A DNA stretch of 64,000 bases from PALSA-911 sp037442565 (GTDB lineage: Bacteria > Pseudomonadota > Alphaproteobacteria > Acetobacterales > Acetobacteraceae), in the NCBI GenBank assembly GCA_037442565.1, contig JBBIQA010000001.1, forward strand, positions 57,656 through 121,655, written 5' to 3'. Positions within the stretch are counted from its first letter, which is position 1. The number at the start of each line of letters is the position of its first letter. Made by a program: the position numbers and the translations under genes. Under the pieces are notes generated by a model. It had not been told where the DNA came from. It saw only the letters and a list, made by a program, of their open reading frames with translations, and did not search any database. Of this stretch, positions 33,851 through 41,629 are shown one piece after another.

Positions 33851-34630
33851 ATGCCGCGTCTCGCCGCCAATCTATCCATGATGTTCAACGAACTGCCGTT
33901 CCTCGACCGGTTCGAGGCCGCGCGAAAGGCGGGGTTCGAGGGCGTGGAGTTCCTGTTCCCCTATGATTTCCCCGCCGCCGAGATCTCGTCCCGCCTGAAG
34001 GCGAACGGCCTGACCCAGGCGCTGTTCAACATGCCGCCGGGCGACTGGGCCAATGGCGAGCGTGGCCTGGCTTCCCTGCCCGGCCGGCAGGCGGAATTCC
34101 GCGAGGGCGTGAAGCAGGCGCTGGACTATGCCGCGGCGCTGGATTGCCGCCTGGTGCATTGCATGGCCGGGATCGTTCCCGCCGGCGTGCCGCCGGTCAC
34201 CGCCGCCAGCCTGTATGCCGCCAACCTGGCCTGGGCCGGGGAGCAGGCGCTGGCTGCGGGCGTTCGGCTGGCGATCGAGCCGATCAACCATCGCGACATG
34301 CCCGGCTATTTCCTGAACACCCAGGCGCAGGGGGCGGCGATCGTCGAGGCGATCGGGCGCGACCGGCTCGGGCTGCAGTTTGACGTCTATCACTGCCAGA
34401 CCACCGAGGGCGATGTGACCAAGCGGATGGAACTGCACATGCCGGTGATCGCGCATATGCAGATCGCCGACGTGCCGGCGCGCAACGAGCCCGGCACCGG
34501 GGAGATCGGCTGGAAGTACGTGTTCCGGCGGATGGACGAGCTTGGCTACACCGGGTGGGTGGGCTGCGAATACCGCCCGGCTGCGGGCACCGTGGAAGGG
34601 CTGAGCTGGCGCCGGGAATTCGGCGTTTAG
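33851..34630 (+). CDS. Hydroxypyruvate isomerase family protein (Hyi/OtnI)
   Basis: This 259-aa TIM-barrel sugar isomerase of the AP-endonuclease 2 family begins PRLAANLSMMFNELPFLDRF. It has the metal ligands in LAIEPINHRDMPGY, LQFDVYHCQ and GCEYRP. It interconverts hydroxypyruvate and tartronate semialdehyde, or a related 2-oxo-tetronate. GGAGG lies just upstream of the ATG. The tartronate semialdehyde reductase gene follows after 43 bp, so the pair would channel hydroxypyruvate to glycerate. Confidence 0.88.
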   Translation: MPRLAANLSMMFNELPFLDRFEAARKAGFEGVEFLFPYDFPAAEISSRLKANGLTQALFNMPPGDWANGERGLASLPGRQAEFREGVKQALDYAAALDCRLVHCMAGIVPAGVPPVTAASLYAANLAWAGEQALAAGVRLAIEPINHRDMPGYFLNTQAQGAAIVEAIGRDRLGLQFDVYHCQTTEGDVTKRMELHMPVIAHMQIADVPARNEPGTGEIGWKYVFRRMDELGYTGWVGCEYRPAAGTVEGLSWRREFGV

Positions 34631-34673
34631 CTTAGCTCTAGCCTCCAATCATCTGACCTTAGGGAATAACACA

Positions 34674-35561
34674 ATGAAAATCGGTTTCGTCGGCCTCGGC
34701 ATCATGGGGCGCCCGATGGCGCTGAACCTGAAGACCGGCGGACATGACCTGCTGGTGCCGGAACGTGCCAGCCTGACCACGGAAATCCGCGCCGCCGCGA
34801 CCGTTCTGGCGGACGCCACCGCGGTGGCCGCGGGGTCGGACGTGGTGATCCTGATGGTGCCCGACACCGGCGACGTGGAGCAGGCGCTGTTCGGCGCCGG
34901 CGGCGTGGCCGCCGGCCTTAAGAAGGGCAGCCTGGTGATCGACATGTCCTCGATCAGCCCGGTCGCGACGAAGGAATTCGCCAAGAAGATCAATGCGCTG
35001 GGTTGCGAATACCTGGATGCGCCGGTATCCGGCGGCGAGGTCGGCGCCAAGGCGGCCAGCCTGACCATCATGGTCGGCGGCCCCGATGCCGCGTTCGCCC
35101 GCGCCAAGCCGTTGTTCGACCTGATGGGCAAGAACATCACCCATATCGGCGCGGAGAACGGCACCGGCCAGACCTGCAAGGTGGCGAACCAGATCATTGT
35201 CGCCCTGAACATCCAGGCCGCCGCGGAAGCCCTTGTTTTTGCGGCACGCGCGGGCGCGGATCCGGCCAAGGTTCGGGAAGCCCTGATGGGTGGGTTCGCG
35301 TCCTCGCGCATCCTGGAAGTGCATGCCGAGCGGATGATCAAGGGCACCTTCAACCCCGGCTTCCGCATCCGCCTGCACCAGAAGGACCTGAACCTGGCGC
35401 TGACGGCGGCGCGCGAACTGGGCCTGTCGCTGCCGAACACGGCGATCGCGCAGCAGATGTTCACCTCGGTGGCGGCGCATGGCGGGGCGGATCTGGATCA
35501 CTCGGCGCTGGTGAAGGCGATCGAGATCCTGGGCGATTACTCCCTGCAGGACAAAACCTGA
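34674..35561 (+). CDS. 2-hydroxy-3-oxopropionate (tartronate semialdehyde) reductase type
   Basis: This 295-aa beta-hydroxyacid dehydrogenase has the NAD(P) motif GFVGLGIMGRPMALNL at its start, the substrate loop DAPVSGGEVGAKAASL and the catalytic Lys in GQTCKVANQIIVALN. It should reduce tartronate semialdehyde to D-glycerate (GarR/GlxR). It follows the isomerase gene. Glyoxylate carboligase, the usual third member, is not in the window. Confidence 0.9.
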   Translation: MKIGFVGLGIMGRPMALNLKTGGHDLLVPERASLTTEIRAAATVLADATAVAAGSDVVILMVPDTGDVEQALFGAGGVAAGLKKGSLVIDMSSISPVATKEFAKKINALGCEYLDAPVSGGEVGAKAASLTIMVGGPDAAFARAKPLFDLMGKNITHIGAENGTGQTCKVANQIIVALNIQAAAEALVFAARAGADPAKVREALMGGFASSRILEVHAERMIKGTFNPGFRIRLHQKDLNLALTAARELGLSLPNTAIAQQMFTSVAAHGGADLDHSALVKAIEILGDYSLQDKT

Positions 35562-35766
35562 GCCGCGGAAAATCCCGCATCGGCCAAGGCCTGTGTCACG
35601 GAATATCAGTGGTTTCAATTTCCTTAAGAAACGGCTGCCGAGTCGCAGGTTCTGACCAAACGTGGTGATGCGTGGATTTTATACGTCGGACTTGTTCCCG
35701 CCTCGAATATGAGACATACTCCTGCATCTGGTGGTTGCGGGAATAGGGGCAAATACGTTGGAATCC

Positions 35767-36648
35767 ATGCGCTTTACGGAGATTGGCCAACAACTGCGTG
35801 CCTATCGGCTCGAGTCCGGGTTGCGCGCGGAAGAGATCGCCGCCCGACTCGGCGTCTCCCGCGCGGCCCTGTATCGCTACGAAAAAGGCGAGGTGATCAA
35901 GCTCGACACCATCAAGCGCCTGGCGGAATTGCTGAAGATTTCGCCGTTGTCGCTGCTCGGGATCGGCGTCGAGTACTACAACCGGCCGGTCGGATATTTC
36001 GAGCGGCTGCGCCAGATCGAGGAAACGGCGGACCAGATCCTGATGATGTCGGGGCCGATCTGCTACCTGACCACCTCCGATGCCTACGATTCGGCGCTGG
36101 CCGAGGTGTTCGACGAGGTGGCCGAGCAATCCAGCGGCGAGCGCATCGCCCTGCGCAGCAACGCCGAGCAGGTGATGGGCATCCTGTCTGCACGCAAGCG
36201 CATGTATGCGCAGCGTCGCCCGGGCATCATCGCCATGGTGTCGGTTAGCGCCGTGCAGCGCCTGCTGGAAGTCGGCGTGGCCGGGGCGGTGAACCTGCCC
36301 GAACGCCTTCGCCGGCTCTGCCGGCAGGTCGCGGCCGGCGAGGTCGCCAACATGGCCGCGATGATGGAAGCCGAACCGATGGGACTGCAATTCGGCCTGA
36401 TCGCCGGCGCCGATCCCAGCTCCGCGTTCCAGATCCTGCGGGCGCGCGACCGCGTCACCCTGGCGGTCAATCCGTTCAGCACCGACCAGCATCCCAGCGC
36501 GCAGACCGGCGTGGCGATGATCACCGGCGCCGACGAGGCGATCGCCGCGCATCAGCGTGTGGCCGAGGCCAACTGGCGCGACGCGATCAAGGGTCCCGCC
36601 GCCGCCGCCCGCATCCGCCAGCTGCTGAACGCCCCCATCGCGGCCTAG
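35767..36648 (+). CDS. XRE-family transcriptional regulator with a C-terminal effector domain
   Basis: From ATG 35767 the protein has about 293 residues. The N-terminal helix-turn-helix reads EIGQQLRAYRLESGLRAEEI then AARLGVSRAALYRYEKGE. The remaining about 220 residues are a domain that I cannot name, possibly a ligand sensor; it includes TADQILMMSGPICYLTTSDAYD. A start 36 bp upstream (35731) is possible. The preceding region 35562-35766 has lower GC and probably holds its promoter. Its target may be the flanking glyoxylate genes, but that is inference. Confidence 0.8.
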   Translation: MRFTEIGQQLRAYRLESGLRAEEIAARLGVSRAALYRYEKGEVIKLDTIKRLAELLKISPLSLLGIGVEYYNRPVGYFERLRQIEETADQILMMSGPICYLTTSDAYDSALAEVFDEVAEQSSGERIALRSNAEQVMGILSARKRMYAQRRPGIIAMVSVSAVQRLLEVGVAGAVNLPERLRRLCRQVAAGEVANMAAMMEAEPMGLQFGLIAGADPSSAFQILRARDRVTLAVNPFSTDQHPSAQTGVAMITGADEAIAAHQRVAEANWRDAIKGPAAAARIRQLLNAPIAA

Positions 36649-36702
36649 CTTCGCCGGGCCGACGGGGTGGGCGCCCCGCGCGCGGCGTCCTATGCTGGCG
36701 CC

Positions 36703-37350
36703 ATGCCAGCACCGGACGCCGCCCCCCTCCCCGCGCACCCTGATGTCGAAATCGAGTCGAGCCGGCGCGTTTGGCAGGGCTGGACCGCGCTCGACGTGTT
36801 CCGCTTCCGCCACCGCCGCTTCGACGGCGGTATGTCGGGTCTGCGCACATGGGAAGTCGTGCGCCGGGGCCACGCCGTCGCGGTGCTTCTCTACGACCCG
36901 CAAGCGGATGCGCTGGTAATGATGGAACAGTTCCGCCTGCCGGCGCTGGCCGCTGGATTGGATCCTGTGATGGTGGAAATCCCCGCCGGGTTCCGCGACG
37001 GCATGGAAGGCATCGAGGCGGCCCTGGCGCGCGAGACCCGCGAGGAGGTCGGCCTGGAGGCGGACCGCCTGGCGAAAATCGGCGATTTCGTGCTCAGCCC
37101 GGGCGGGTCCGACGAGTTGGTGACGATCTTCGCGGGCCGCGTCCGGGCGCCGGCCGCCGGCCCGGACGGCCTGGCCGGCATAGGCGGGCTGGCGCATGAG
37201 CACGAGGACATCCGGGTCCGCGTCTGGCCGGCCGACACCGCCATTGCCGCCGTGATGGCGGGCGAGATACCCAACTCGGTCACCGCCCTCGCGCTGCTAT
37301 GGTTCGCGCTGCGGCGGCAGGACCTGCGCAAGGAGTGGATGGCGTCATGA
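36703..37350 (+). CDS. NUDIX hydrolase, ADP-ribose pyrophosphatase type
   Basis: This 215-aa protein has the complete NUDIX box, GFRDGMEGIEAALARETREE followed by VGL (GX5EX7REUXEEXGU). The upstream VMVEIPAGF and downstream SPGGSDELVTIFAGRV fit the ADP-sugar group, which cleaves ADP-ribose to AMP and ribose phosphate. ATG 36703 is the likely start. The last bases overlap the AlaX start (ATGA), which begins a run of closely spaced genes down to the selenoprotein gene. Confidence 0.88.
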   Translation: MPAPDAAPLPAHPDVEIESSRRVWQGWTALDVFRFRHRRFDGGMSGLRTWEVVRRGHAVAVLLYDPQADALVMMEQFRLPALAAGLDPVMVEIPAGFRDGMEGIEAALARETREEVGLEADRLAKIGDFVLSPGGSDELVTIFAGRVRAPAAGPDGLAGIGGLAHEHEDIRVRVWPADTAIAAVMAGEIPNSVTALALLWFALRRQDLRKEWMAS

Positions 37351-38063
37351 CCGAAAAACTGTTCCTGGAGGACGCCGCGCTGGCGAGCGCCACGGCGCGC
37401 GTGCTGGCCAGCGGACCGGACGGCATCGTGCTGGACCGCACGATCTTCTACGCCCGCTCCGGCGGCCAGCCCGGCGATACCGGCGTGCTGCGCTGGGCAG
37501 GCGGCGAGACGGCGATCGCCGACACCATCAAGGGCGACGGCGAGACGATCCTGCATCTGCCCGCCCCCGAGGCCGCGCTGCCGCCGGAAGGTGCCGCGGT
37601 CACGGCGGAGATCGATCGGGATCGCCGGCATCGGCTGATGCGCATGCACACCGCGCTGCATCTGCTGTGCAGCCTGATCCGGGGCGCAGGGGTGACCGGC
37701 GGCTCGATCGGGCTGGACAAGTCCCGGCTGGATTTCGACCTGCCGAACCCGCCAGCCAAGGAACAGCTGGAGGCGGAGCTGAACGCGCGGATCGCCGAGG
37801 ATCATCCGGTGTCGCATTTCTGGGTGGACGAGGCGGTGCTGGACGCCGATCCCGGCCTGGTGCGCACGCTGTCGGTGCAGCCGCCGCGCGGCGCGGGCCG
37901 GGTGCGGCTGGTGCGCATCGGCGCCGGCGACGTGCCGGTGGACCTGCAGCCCTGCGGCGGCACGCATGTGGCCCGCACCGGCGAGATCGGGCGGATGCTG
38001 GTGACGAAGATCGAAAGCAAGGGCAAACAGAACCGCCGCATCATCATCGTGCCGGCAGAGTGA
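37347..38063 (+). CDS. Alanyl-tRNA editing protein (AlaX type)
   Basis: This 238-aa protein is a free-standing relative of the AlaRS editing domain. It has the zinc motifs HTALHLL (HxxxH) and CGGTHVA (CxxxH), plus the Gly-rich FYARSGGQPGDTG of the accompanying beta-barrel. It should remove Ser or Gly mischarged on tRNA-Ala. The start ATG 37347 overlaps the NUDIX stop. A sulfurtransferase gene follows after 13 bp. Confidence 0.9.
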   Translation: MTEKLFLEDAALASATARVLASGPDGIVLDRTIFYARSGGQPGDTGVLRWAGGETAIADTIKGDGETILHLPAPEAALPPEGAAVTAEIDRDRRHRLMRMHTALHLLCSLIRGAGVTGGSIGLDKSRLDFDLPNPPAKEQLEAELNARIAEDHPVSHFWVDEAVLDADPGLVRTLSVQPPRGAGRVRLVRIGAGDVPVDLQPCGGTHVARTGEIGRMLVTKIESKGKQNRRIIIVPAE

Positions 38064-38076
38064 AGGAGACGACGAC

Positions 38077-38916
38077 ATGGGTCCGCTGGTAAGCACGGAA
38101 TGGCTGTCCGCAGAGCTGGGCAAGCCGGATCTGGTGGTGTTCGACGCCACCAAATACCTGCCGAACGAGAACAAGGACGGACGCGCGCTGTTCCTGACCG
38201 GCCACATTCCGGGCGCGCGGTATTTCGACATCGACGAGGTCGCCGACCCCGATACCGACCTGCCGCACATGGTCCCCACCCCCGGACGCTTCGCCAGGCT
38301 GCTCGGCGCGCTTGGCGTCGGCAACGACAGCCGCGTGGTGTTCTACGACCAGAAGGGCCTGTCCTCGGCGGCGCGTGGCTGGTGGATGATGGGCCTGTTC
38401 GGCCACGACAACGCCGCGGTGCTGGATGGCGGACTGCCGAAATGGCTGAAGGAGGGCCGCGCCGTGGAAACCGGCGCCGCGGCGCCGGCCGTGCCAAAAA
38501 GCTTCCGCCCGGACTTTCGCCCGACCCGGCTGCGCGGGATCGGCGATGTGATTGCCAATGTCGGCACCCGGGCTGAACTGGTGCTGGACGCGCGAACCGC
38601 CGGGCGCTTCGCCGCCACCGCGCCGGAACCGCGGGCGGGCATGCGTGGCGGCCATATCCCCGGCTCGGCCAACCTGCCGTTCACCGAACTGCTGAACCCC
38701 GATCAGACCTTCGCCGACGCCGCCACGCTGCGCGCGCGCTTCGCCGCCGCCGGCGTGGACGGCTCGCGCCCGGTGGTGACGAGCTGCGGCACCGGGGTGA
38801 CCGCGACCATCCTGACCCTGGGCCTGCGGCTGGCCGGCCTGCCCGAAGGCGCCGTATATGACGGTTCCTGGACCGAATGGGGCGGACGTCCCGACACTCC
38901 CGTGGAGACTGCCTGA
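38077..38916 (+). CDS. sseA: 3-mercaptopyruvate sulfurtransferase (two-domain rhodanese)
   Basis: This 279-aa protein has two rhodanese domains. The first is inactive (VVFDATKYLP region). The second bears the active Cys in VVTSCGTGVTATI, whose CG(S/T)GVTA loop is characteristic of 3-mercaptopyruvate sulfurtransferase. It moves sulfane sulfur from mercaptopyruvate to thiols or cyanide. It stands just before cystathionine beta-lyase and the SelW-type gene, a sulfur/selenium neighbourhood. Confidence 0.9.
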   Translation: MGPLVSTEWLSAELGKPDLVVFDATKYLPNENKDGRALFLTGHIPGARYFDIDEVADPDTDLPHMVPTPGRFARLLGALGVGNDSRVVFYDQKGLSSAARGWWMMGLFGHDNAAVLDGGLPKWLKEGRAVETGAAAPAVPKSFRPDFRPTRLRGIGDVIANVGTRAELVLDARTAGRFAATAPEPRAGMRGGHIPGSANLPFTELLNPDQTFADAATLRARFAAAGVDGSRPVVTSCGTGVTATILTLGLRLAGLPEGAVYDGSWTEWGGRPDTPVETA

Positions 38917-38917
38917 C

Positions 38918-40138
38918 ATGAACGACGTGCCCGATCCCAAGGCGGCAGCCAAAAAGAAGCACAGCCTGCGCACCCGACTGTCCCATGCCGGGCGGGCCGG
39001 CACGCATGTGCAGGGCTTCGTCAATCCCGGCGTGATGCGCGGGTCCACCGTGCTGCAGCCCGACATCGCCACCCGCAAGGCGGCCGGCGGCAAGCGGCTG
39101 GAACAGGCCTGGATCTACGGCACCGCCGGCGGGCCGACGCATTGGGCGCTGGAGAACATGATCGCGGAGATCGAGGGCGGCACCCGCTGCCAGATCGTCT
39201 CCACCGGTCTCGCCGCCGTCACCACGCCGCTGATGGCCTATCTGAGCCAGGGCGACCATTGCCTGATGCCCGACAGCGTCTATGGTCCCGCGCGCAATTT
39301 CGCCAATTCGGTCCTGCAACGCTACGGCGTGACGACCGATTTCTACGATCCGTGCATCGATGCGGCCGGGCTGGAGGCGCTGATGCGGCCGAACACCAGG
39401 GTCGTGTATGCCGAAAGCCCGGGCAGCCACACCTTCGAGGTGCAGGACATTCCCGCCATCGCCCGCGTCGCGCATGCGCACGGCGCCAAGGTGCTGATGG
39501 ATAACACCTGGGGCATCCATTACTTCCAGCCGTTCGAACACGGCGTGGATGTGTCCATCCAGGCGCTGACCAAGTATCCGGGCGGACATTCGGACGTGCT
39601 GCTGGGCAGCATCACCACCAACTCCGACGCGGATTGGGAGAAGGTGCGCACCACCGCCAGCGCGCTCGGCCAATATGCCAGCCCGGATGATTGCTGGCTG
39701 ACCCTGCGTGGCCTGCGCACCATGGGGGTGCGGCTGAAGGAGCAGATGGAAAGCGCGATGCAGGTCGCGCATTGGCTGCGCCACCGCCCGGAAGTGGCGC
39801 AGGTGCTGCACCCGGCGTTGCCTGGCGCGCCCGGCCATGAGCTGTGGAAGCGGGACTTCACCGGTGCCTGCTCGCTGTTCGGGGTGGAGTTCAAGCCGGA
39901 GTTCAGCCAGGAAGCGAGCGAGAAGATGATCGAATCGCTGGAATTGTTCGGCATCGGGGCGTCCTGGGGCGGCTATGAAAGCCTCGCGACACCGACCACC
40001 GGCAATCTGGTGCGCACGGCGGGGACCGGCCGGTTCAACGGCCCGGTGGTGCGGATGCATATCGGGCTGGAGGACCCGGCCGACCTGATCGCCGATCTGG
40101 AACAGGCGCTGGCGGCGATGCGGGCGCAAAGCGGTTAG
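38918..40138 (+). CDS. metC: Cystathionine beta-lyase
   Basis: This 406-aa Cys/Met-metabolism PLP enzyme has QAWIYGTAGGPTHWALENMI near the substrate site, YAESPGSHTFEVQDI, LMDNTWGIHYFQP and the PLP-Lys in QALTKYPGGHSDVLLGS. These match bacterial cystathionine beta-lyase, which yields homocysteine, pyruvate and ammonia. ATG 38918 overlaps no gene but follows the sulfurtransferase stop by 1 bp. It ends 21 bp before the selenoprotein start. Confidence 0.92.
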   Translation: MNDVPDPKAAAKKKHSLRTRLSHAGRAGTHVQGFVNPGVMRGSTVLQPDIATRKAAGGKRLEQAWIYGTAGGPTHWALENMIAEIEGGTRCQIVSTGLAAVTTPLMAYLSQGDHCLMPDSVYGPARNFANSVLQRYGVTTDFYDPCIDAAGLEALMRPNTRVVYAESPGSHTFEVQDIPAIARVAHAHGAKVLMDNTWGIHYFQPFEHGVDVSIQALTKYPGGHSDVLLGSITTNSDADWEKVRTTASALGQYASPDDCWLTLRGLRTMGVRLKEQMESAMQVAHWLRHRPEVAQVLHPALPGAPGHELWKRDFTGACSLFGVEFKPEFSQEASEKMIESLELFGIGASWGGYESLATPTTGNLVRTAGTGRFNGPVVRMHIGLEDPADLIADLEQALAAMRAQSG

Positions 40139-40144
40139 GCAACC

Positions 40145-40151
40145 GAGGAGG
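40145..40151 (+). promoter_or_regulatory. Ribosome binding site of the SelW-type gene
   Basis: GAGGAGG lies 8 bp before the ATG at 40160. Such a strong site in the 21-bp gap after metC shows that translation starts there. It therefore supports a real gene despite the TGA ten codons later. Confidence 0.85.
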
Positions 40152-40159
40152 ACATCCAC

Positions 40160-40378
40160 ATGAACATCGAAATCGACTATTGCGGCATGTGAGGCTACGA
40201 GCCGCGAGCCCGTGCGGCCCGCGATAAGCTCCTGGCCCGAGCGCCGGATGCGACGATCACGCTGCGCAAGACCGGTGGCGGGGTGTTCGAGATCACCTTG
40301 GACGGCGCGCTGCGGTTTTCCAAGCGGCAACTCGGCCGCTTCCCGACGGACGCCGAGATCGCCGCAATGACCGGTTGA
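40160..40378 (+). CDS. SelW-type selenoprotein (Rdx family), in-frame TGA read as selenocysteine
   Basis: ATG 40160 opens a 73-codon frame in which codon 11 (40190-40192) is TGA and the true stop is TGA 40376-40378. The product is 72 residues: MNIEIDYCGM, Sec, then GYEPRARAARDKLLARAP, and later VFEITLDGALRFSKRQ. Animal SelW reads YCGAU-GY at the same place, followed by a similar beta strand with FFEV..GKL.HSK. This is the CxxU redox motif of the SelT/SelW/SelH thioredoxin-like fold. The family is thought to handle thiol redox. The gene is last in the NUDIX-AlaX-SseA-MetC run. Incorporation needs selA, selB, selC and selD elsewhere in the genome; none is in the window. If TGA were a stop, only a 10-residue peptide would result. 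Confidence 0.87.
40194..40229 (+). promoter_or_regulatory. Candidate bacterial SECIS hairpin
   Basis: Directly after the TGA (40190-40192), CGCG (40203-40206) pairs with CGCG (40220-40223), an A/C mismatch follows, and GCC (40208-40210) pairs with GGC (40216-40218). The apical loop is CGTGC (40211-40215). GCT (40194-40196) and AGC (40227-40229) can close the base. The loop starts 18 nt after TGA, has a G among its first two bases and is 5 nt long, all within the published bacterial SECIS pattern. An alternative stem, GCCGC/GCGGC (40201-40205 with 40214-40218), also exists. Confidence 0.6.
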
Positions 40379-40510
40379 CAGGCCTGGCTTTCCACTCCGG
40401 CCGCAGGTAAGTCAGCGATGCTGACCAGCCTTTCGCAAACGCCACTTGCCGGCCCGGGCCGGCACCGTAGACTGCGCCTGTCTTAACCAAAACTTCGCAG
40501 AGGGACGGCA

Positions 40511-41608
40511 ATGACCAACATCAAGATCACCCGGTCAGCCACGCCCGGCCAGACGCCGGCGGATGAAACGCTGCGCTTCGGCAAGGTGTTCACCGACCAT
40601 ATGTTCCTGATGAACTATGACGCGGGCCAGGGCTGGCACGATCCGCGCATCGTCCCCTATGCGCCGTTCACCCTGGATCCGGCGACCTGCGTGCTGCATT
40701 ACGGCCAGGCGATCTTCGACGGGCTGAAGGCGTTCCGCGGCCCCGACGGGCGCATCCGCATCTTCCGCACCCCCGACCACGCGGCCCGGCTGAACCGCTC
40801 GGCGGGGTATCTGTGCATTCCCGAACTCGACCCCAAGATGGTCGAGGCATCCATCCGCGCTCTGGTGGAGGTCGATCAGCGCTGGGTGCCGCATCTGCCG
40901 GGCACATCGCTGTATATCCGCCCGACCGTGATCGCCACCGAGGCGTTCCTCGGCGTGCATCCGTCCGCCAGCTACCTGTATTACGTCATTGTCGGGCCGG
41001 TAGGCGCCTATTACCCCGAAGGCATGAACCCGGTCCGCATCCTGGTCAGCGACAAGTATGTGCGCGCGGTGCAGGGCGGCCTCGGCGCGGCGAAAACCGC
41101 CGCCAACTACGCCGCCAGCCTGCACGGCGCGGAAGAGGCCGAGAAGGCCGGCTACACCCAGGTGCTGTGGCTGGACGGCGTGCATCACCGCTACCTCGAT
41201 GAGGTCGGCACCATGAACATCATGCTGCGGATCAACGACGAGGTGATCACCCCGCCGCTGAACGGCGCCATCCTGGCCGGCATCACCCGCGATTCCGCGC
41301 TGACCCTGATGCGCGACTGGGGCTGGAAGGTTTCCGAGCGCGCGATCGGCATCGACGAGGTGATGGCGGCGGCGAAGGACGGCACGCTGAAGGAGATGTG
41401 GGGCACCGGCACCGCCGCCGTGGTCTCCCCGGTCGGCGAGCTTGGCTACAAGGGCGAGAAGCTGGTCATCAACGGCGGCAAGACCGGCGAACTGACGCAG
41501 AAGCTGTATGACGCGATCGTCGGCATCCAGTACGGCACCGCCCCCGACCCGTATGGCTGGGCCCATCTGCTCGACGCCGGCGCCGGATCCACGCGCTCGG
41601 CCGCCTGA
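40511..41608 (+). CDS. ilvE: Branched-chain amino acid aminotransferase
   Basis: This 365-aa class IV PLP transaminase belongs to the longer BCAT type II group. The PLP Lys is in GGLGAAKTAANYAASLHG; other conserved blocks are VLHYGQAIFDGLKAFR, SLYIRPTVIATE and YLDEVGTMNIMLRI. It interconverts Leu, Ile and Val with their keto acids. AGAGGGA precedes the ATG by about 6 bp. The 132 bp upstream (40379-40510) separates it from the selenoprotein gene and likely has its own promoter. Confidence 0.92.
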   Translation: MTNIKITRSATPGQTPADETLRFGKVFTDHMFLMNYDAGQGWHDPRIVPYAPFTLDPATCVLHYGQAIFDGLKAFRGPDGRIRIFRTPDHAARLNRSAGYLCIPELDPKMVEASIRALVEVDQRWVPHLPGTSLYIRPTVIATEAFLGVHPSASYLYYVIVGPVGAYYPEGMNPVRILVSDKYVRAVQGGLGAAKTAANYAASLHGAEEAEKAGYTQVLWLDGVHHRYLDEVGTMNIMLRINDEVITPPLNGAILAGITRDSALTLMRDWGWKVSERAIGIDEVMAAAKDGTLKEMWGTGTAAVVSPVGELGYKGEKLVINGGKTGELTQKLYDAIVGIQYGTAPDPYGWAHLLDAGAGSTRSAA

Positions 41609-41629
41609 TCCGGCGCCGGGGCACAGCAC

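Noticed and set aside
40190..40192. TGA read as an ordinary stop, making the gene a pseudogene
   Set aside because: It lies exactly at the Sec position of the family motif, with a strong ribosome binding site and an intact conserved frame downstream. A random nonsense mutation there is improbable, though genome-wide Sec machinery still has to be confirmed.
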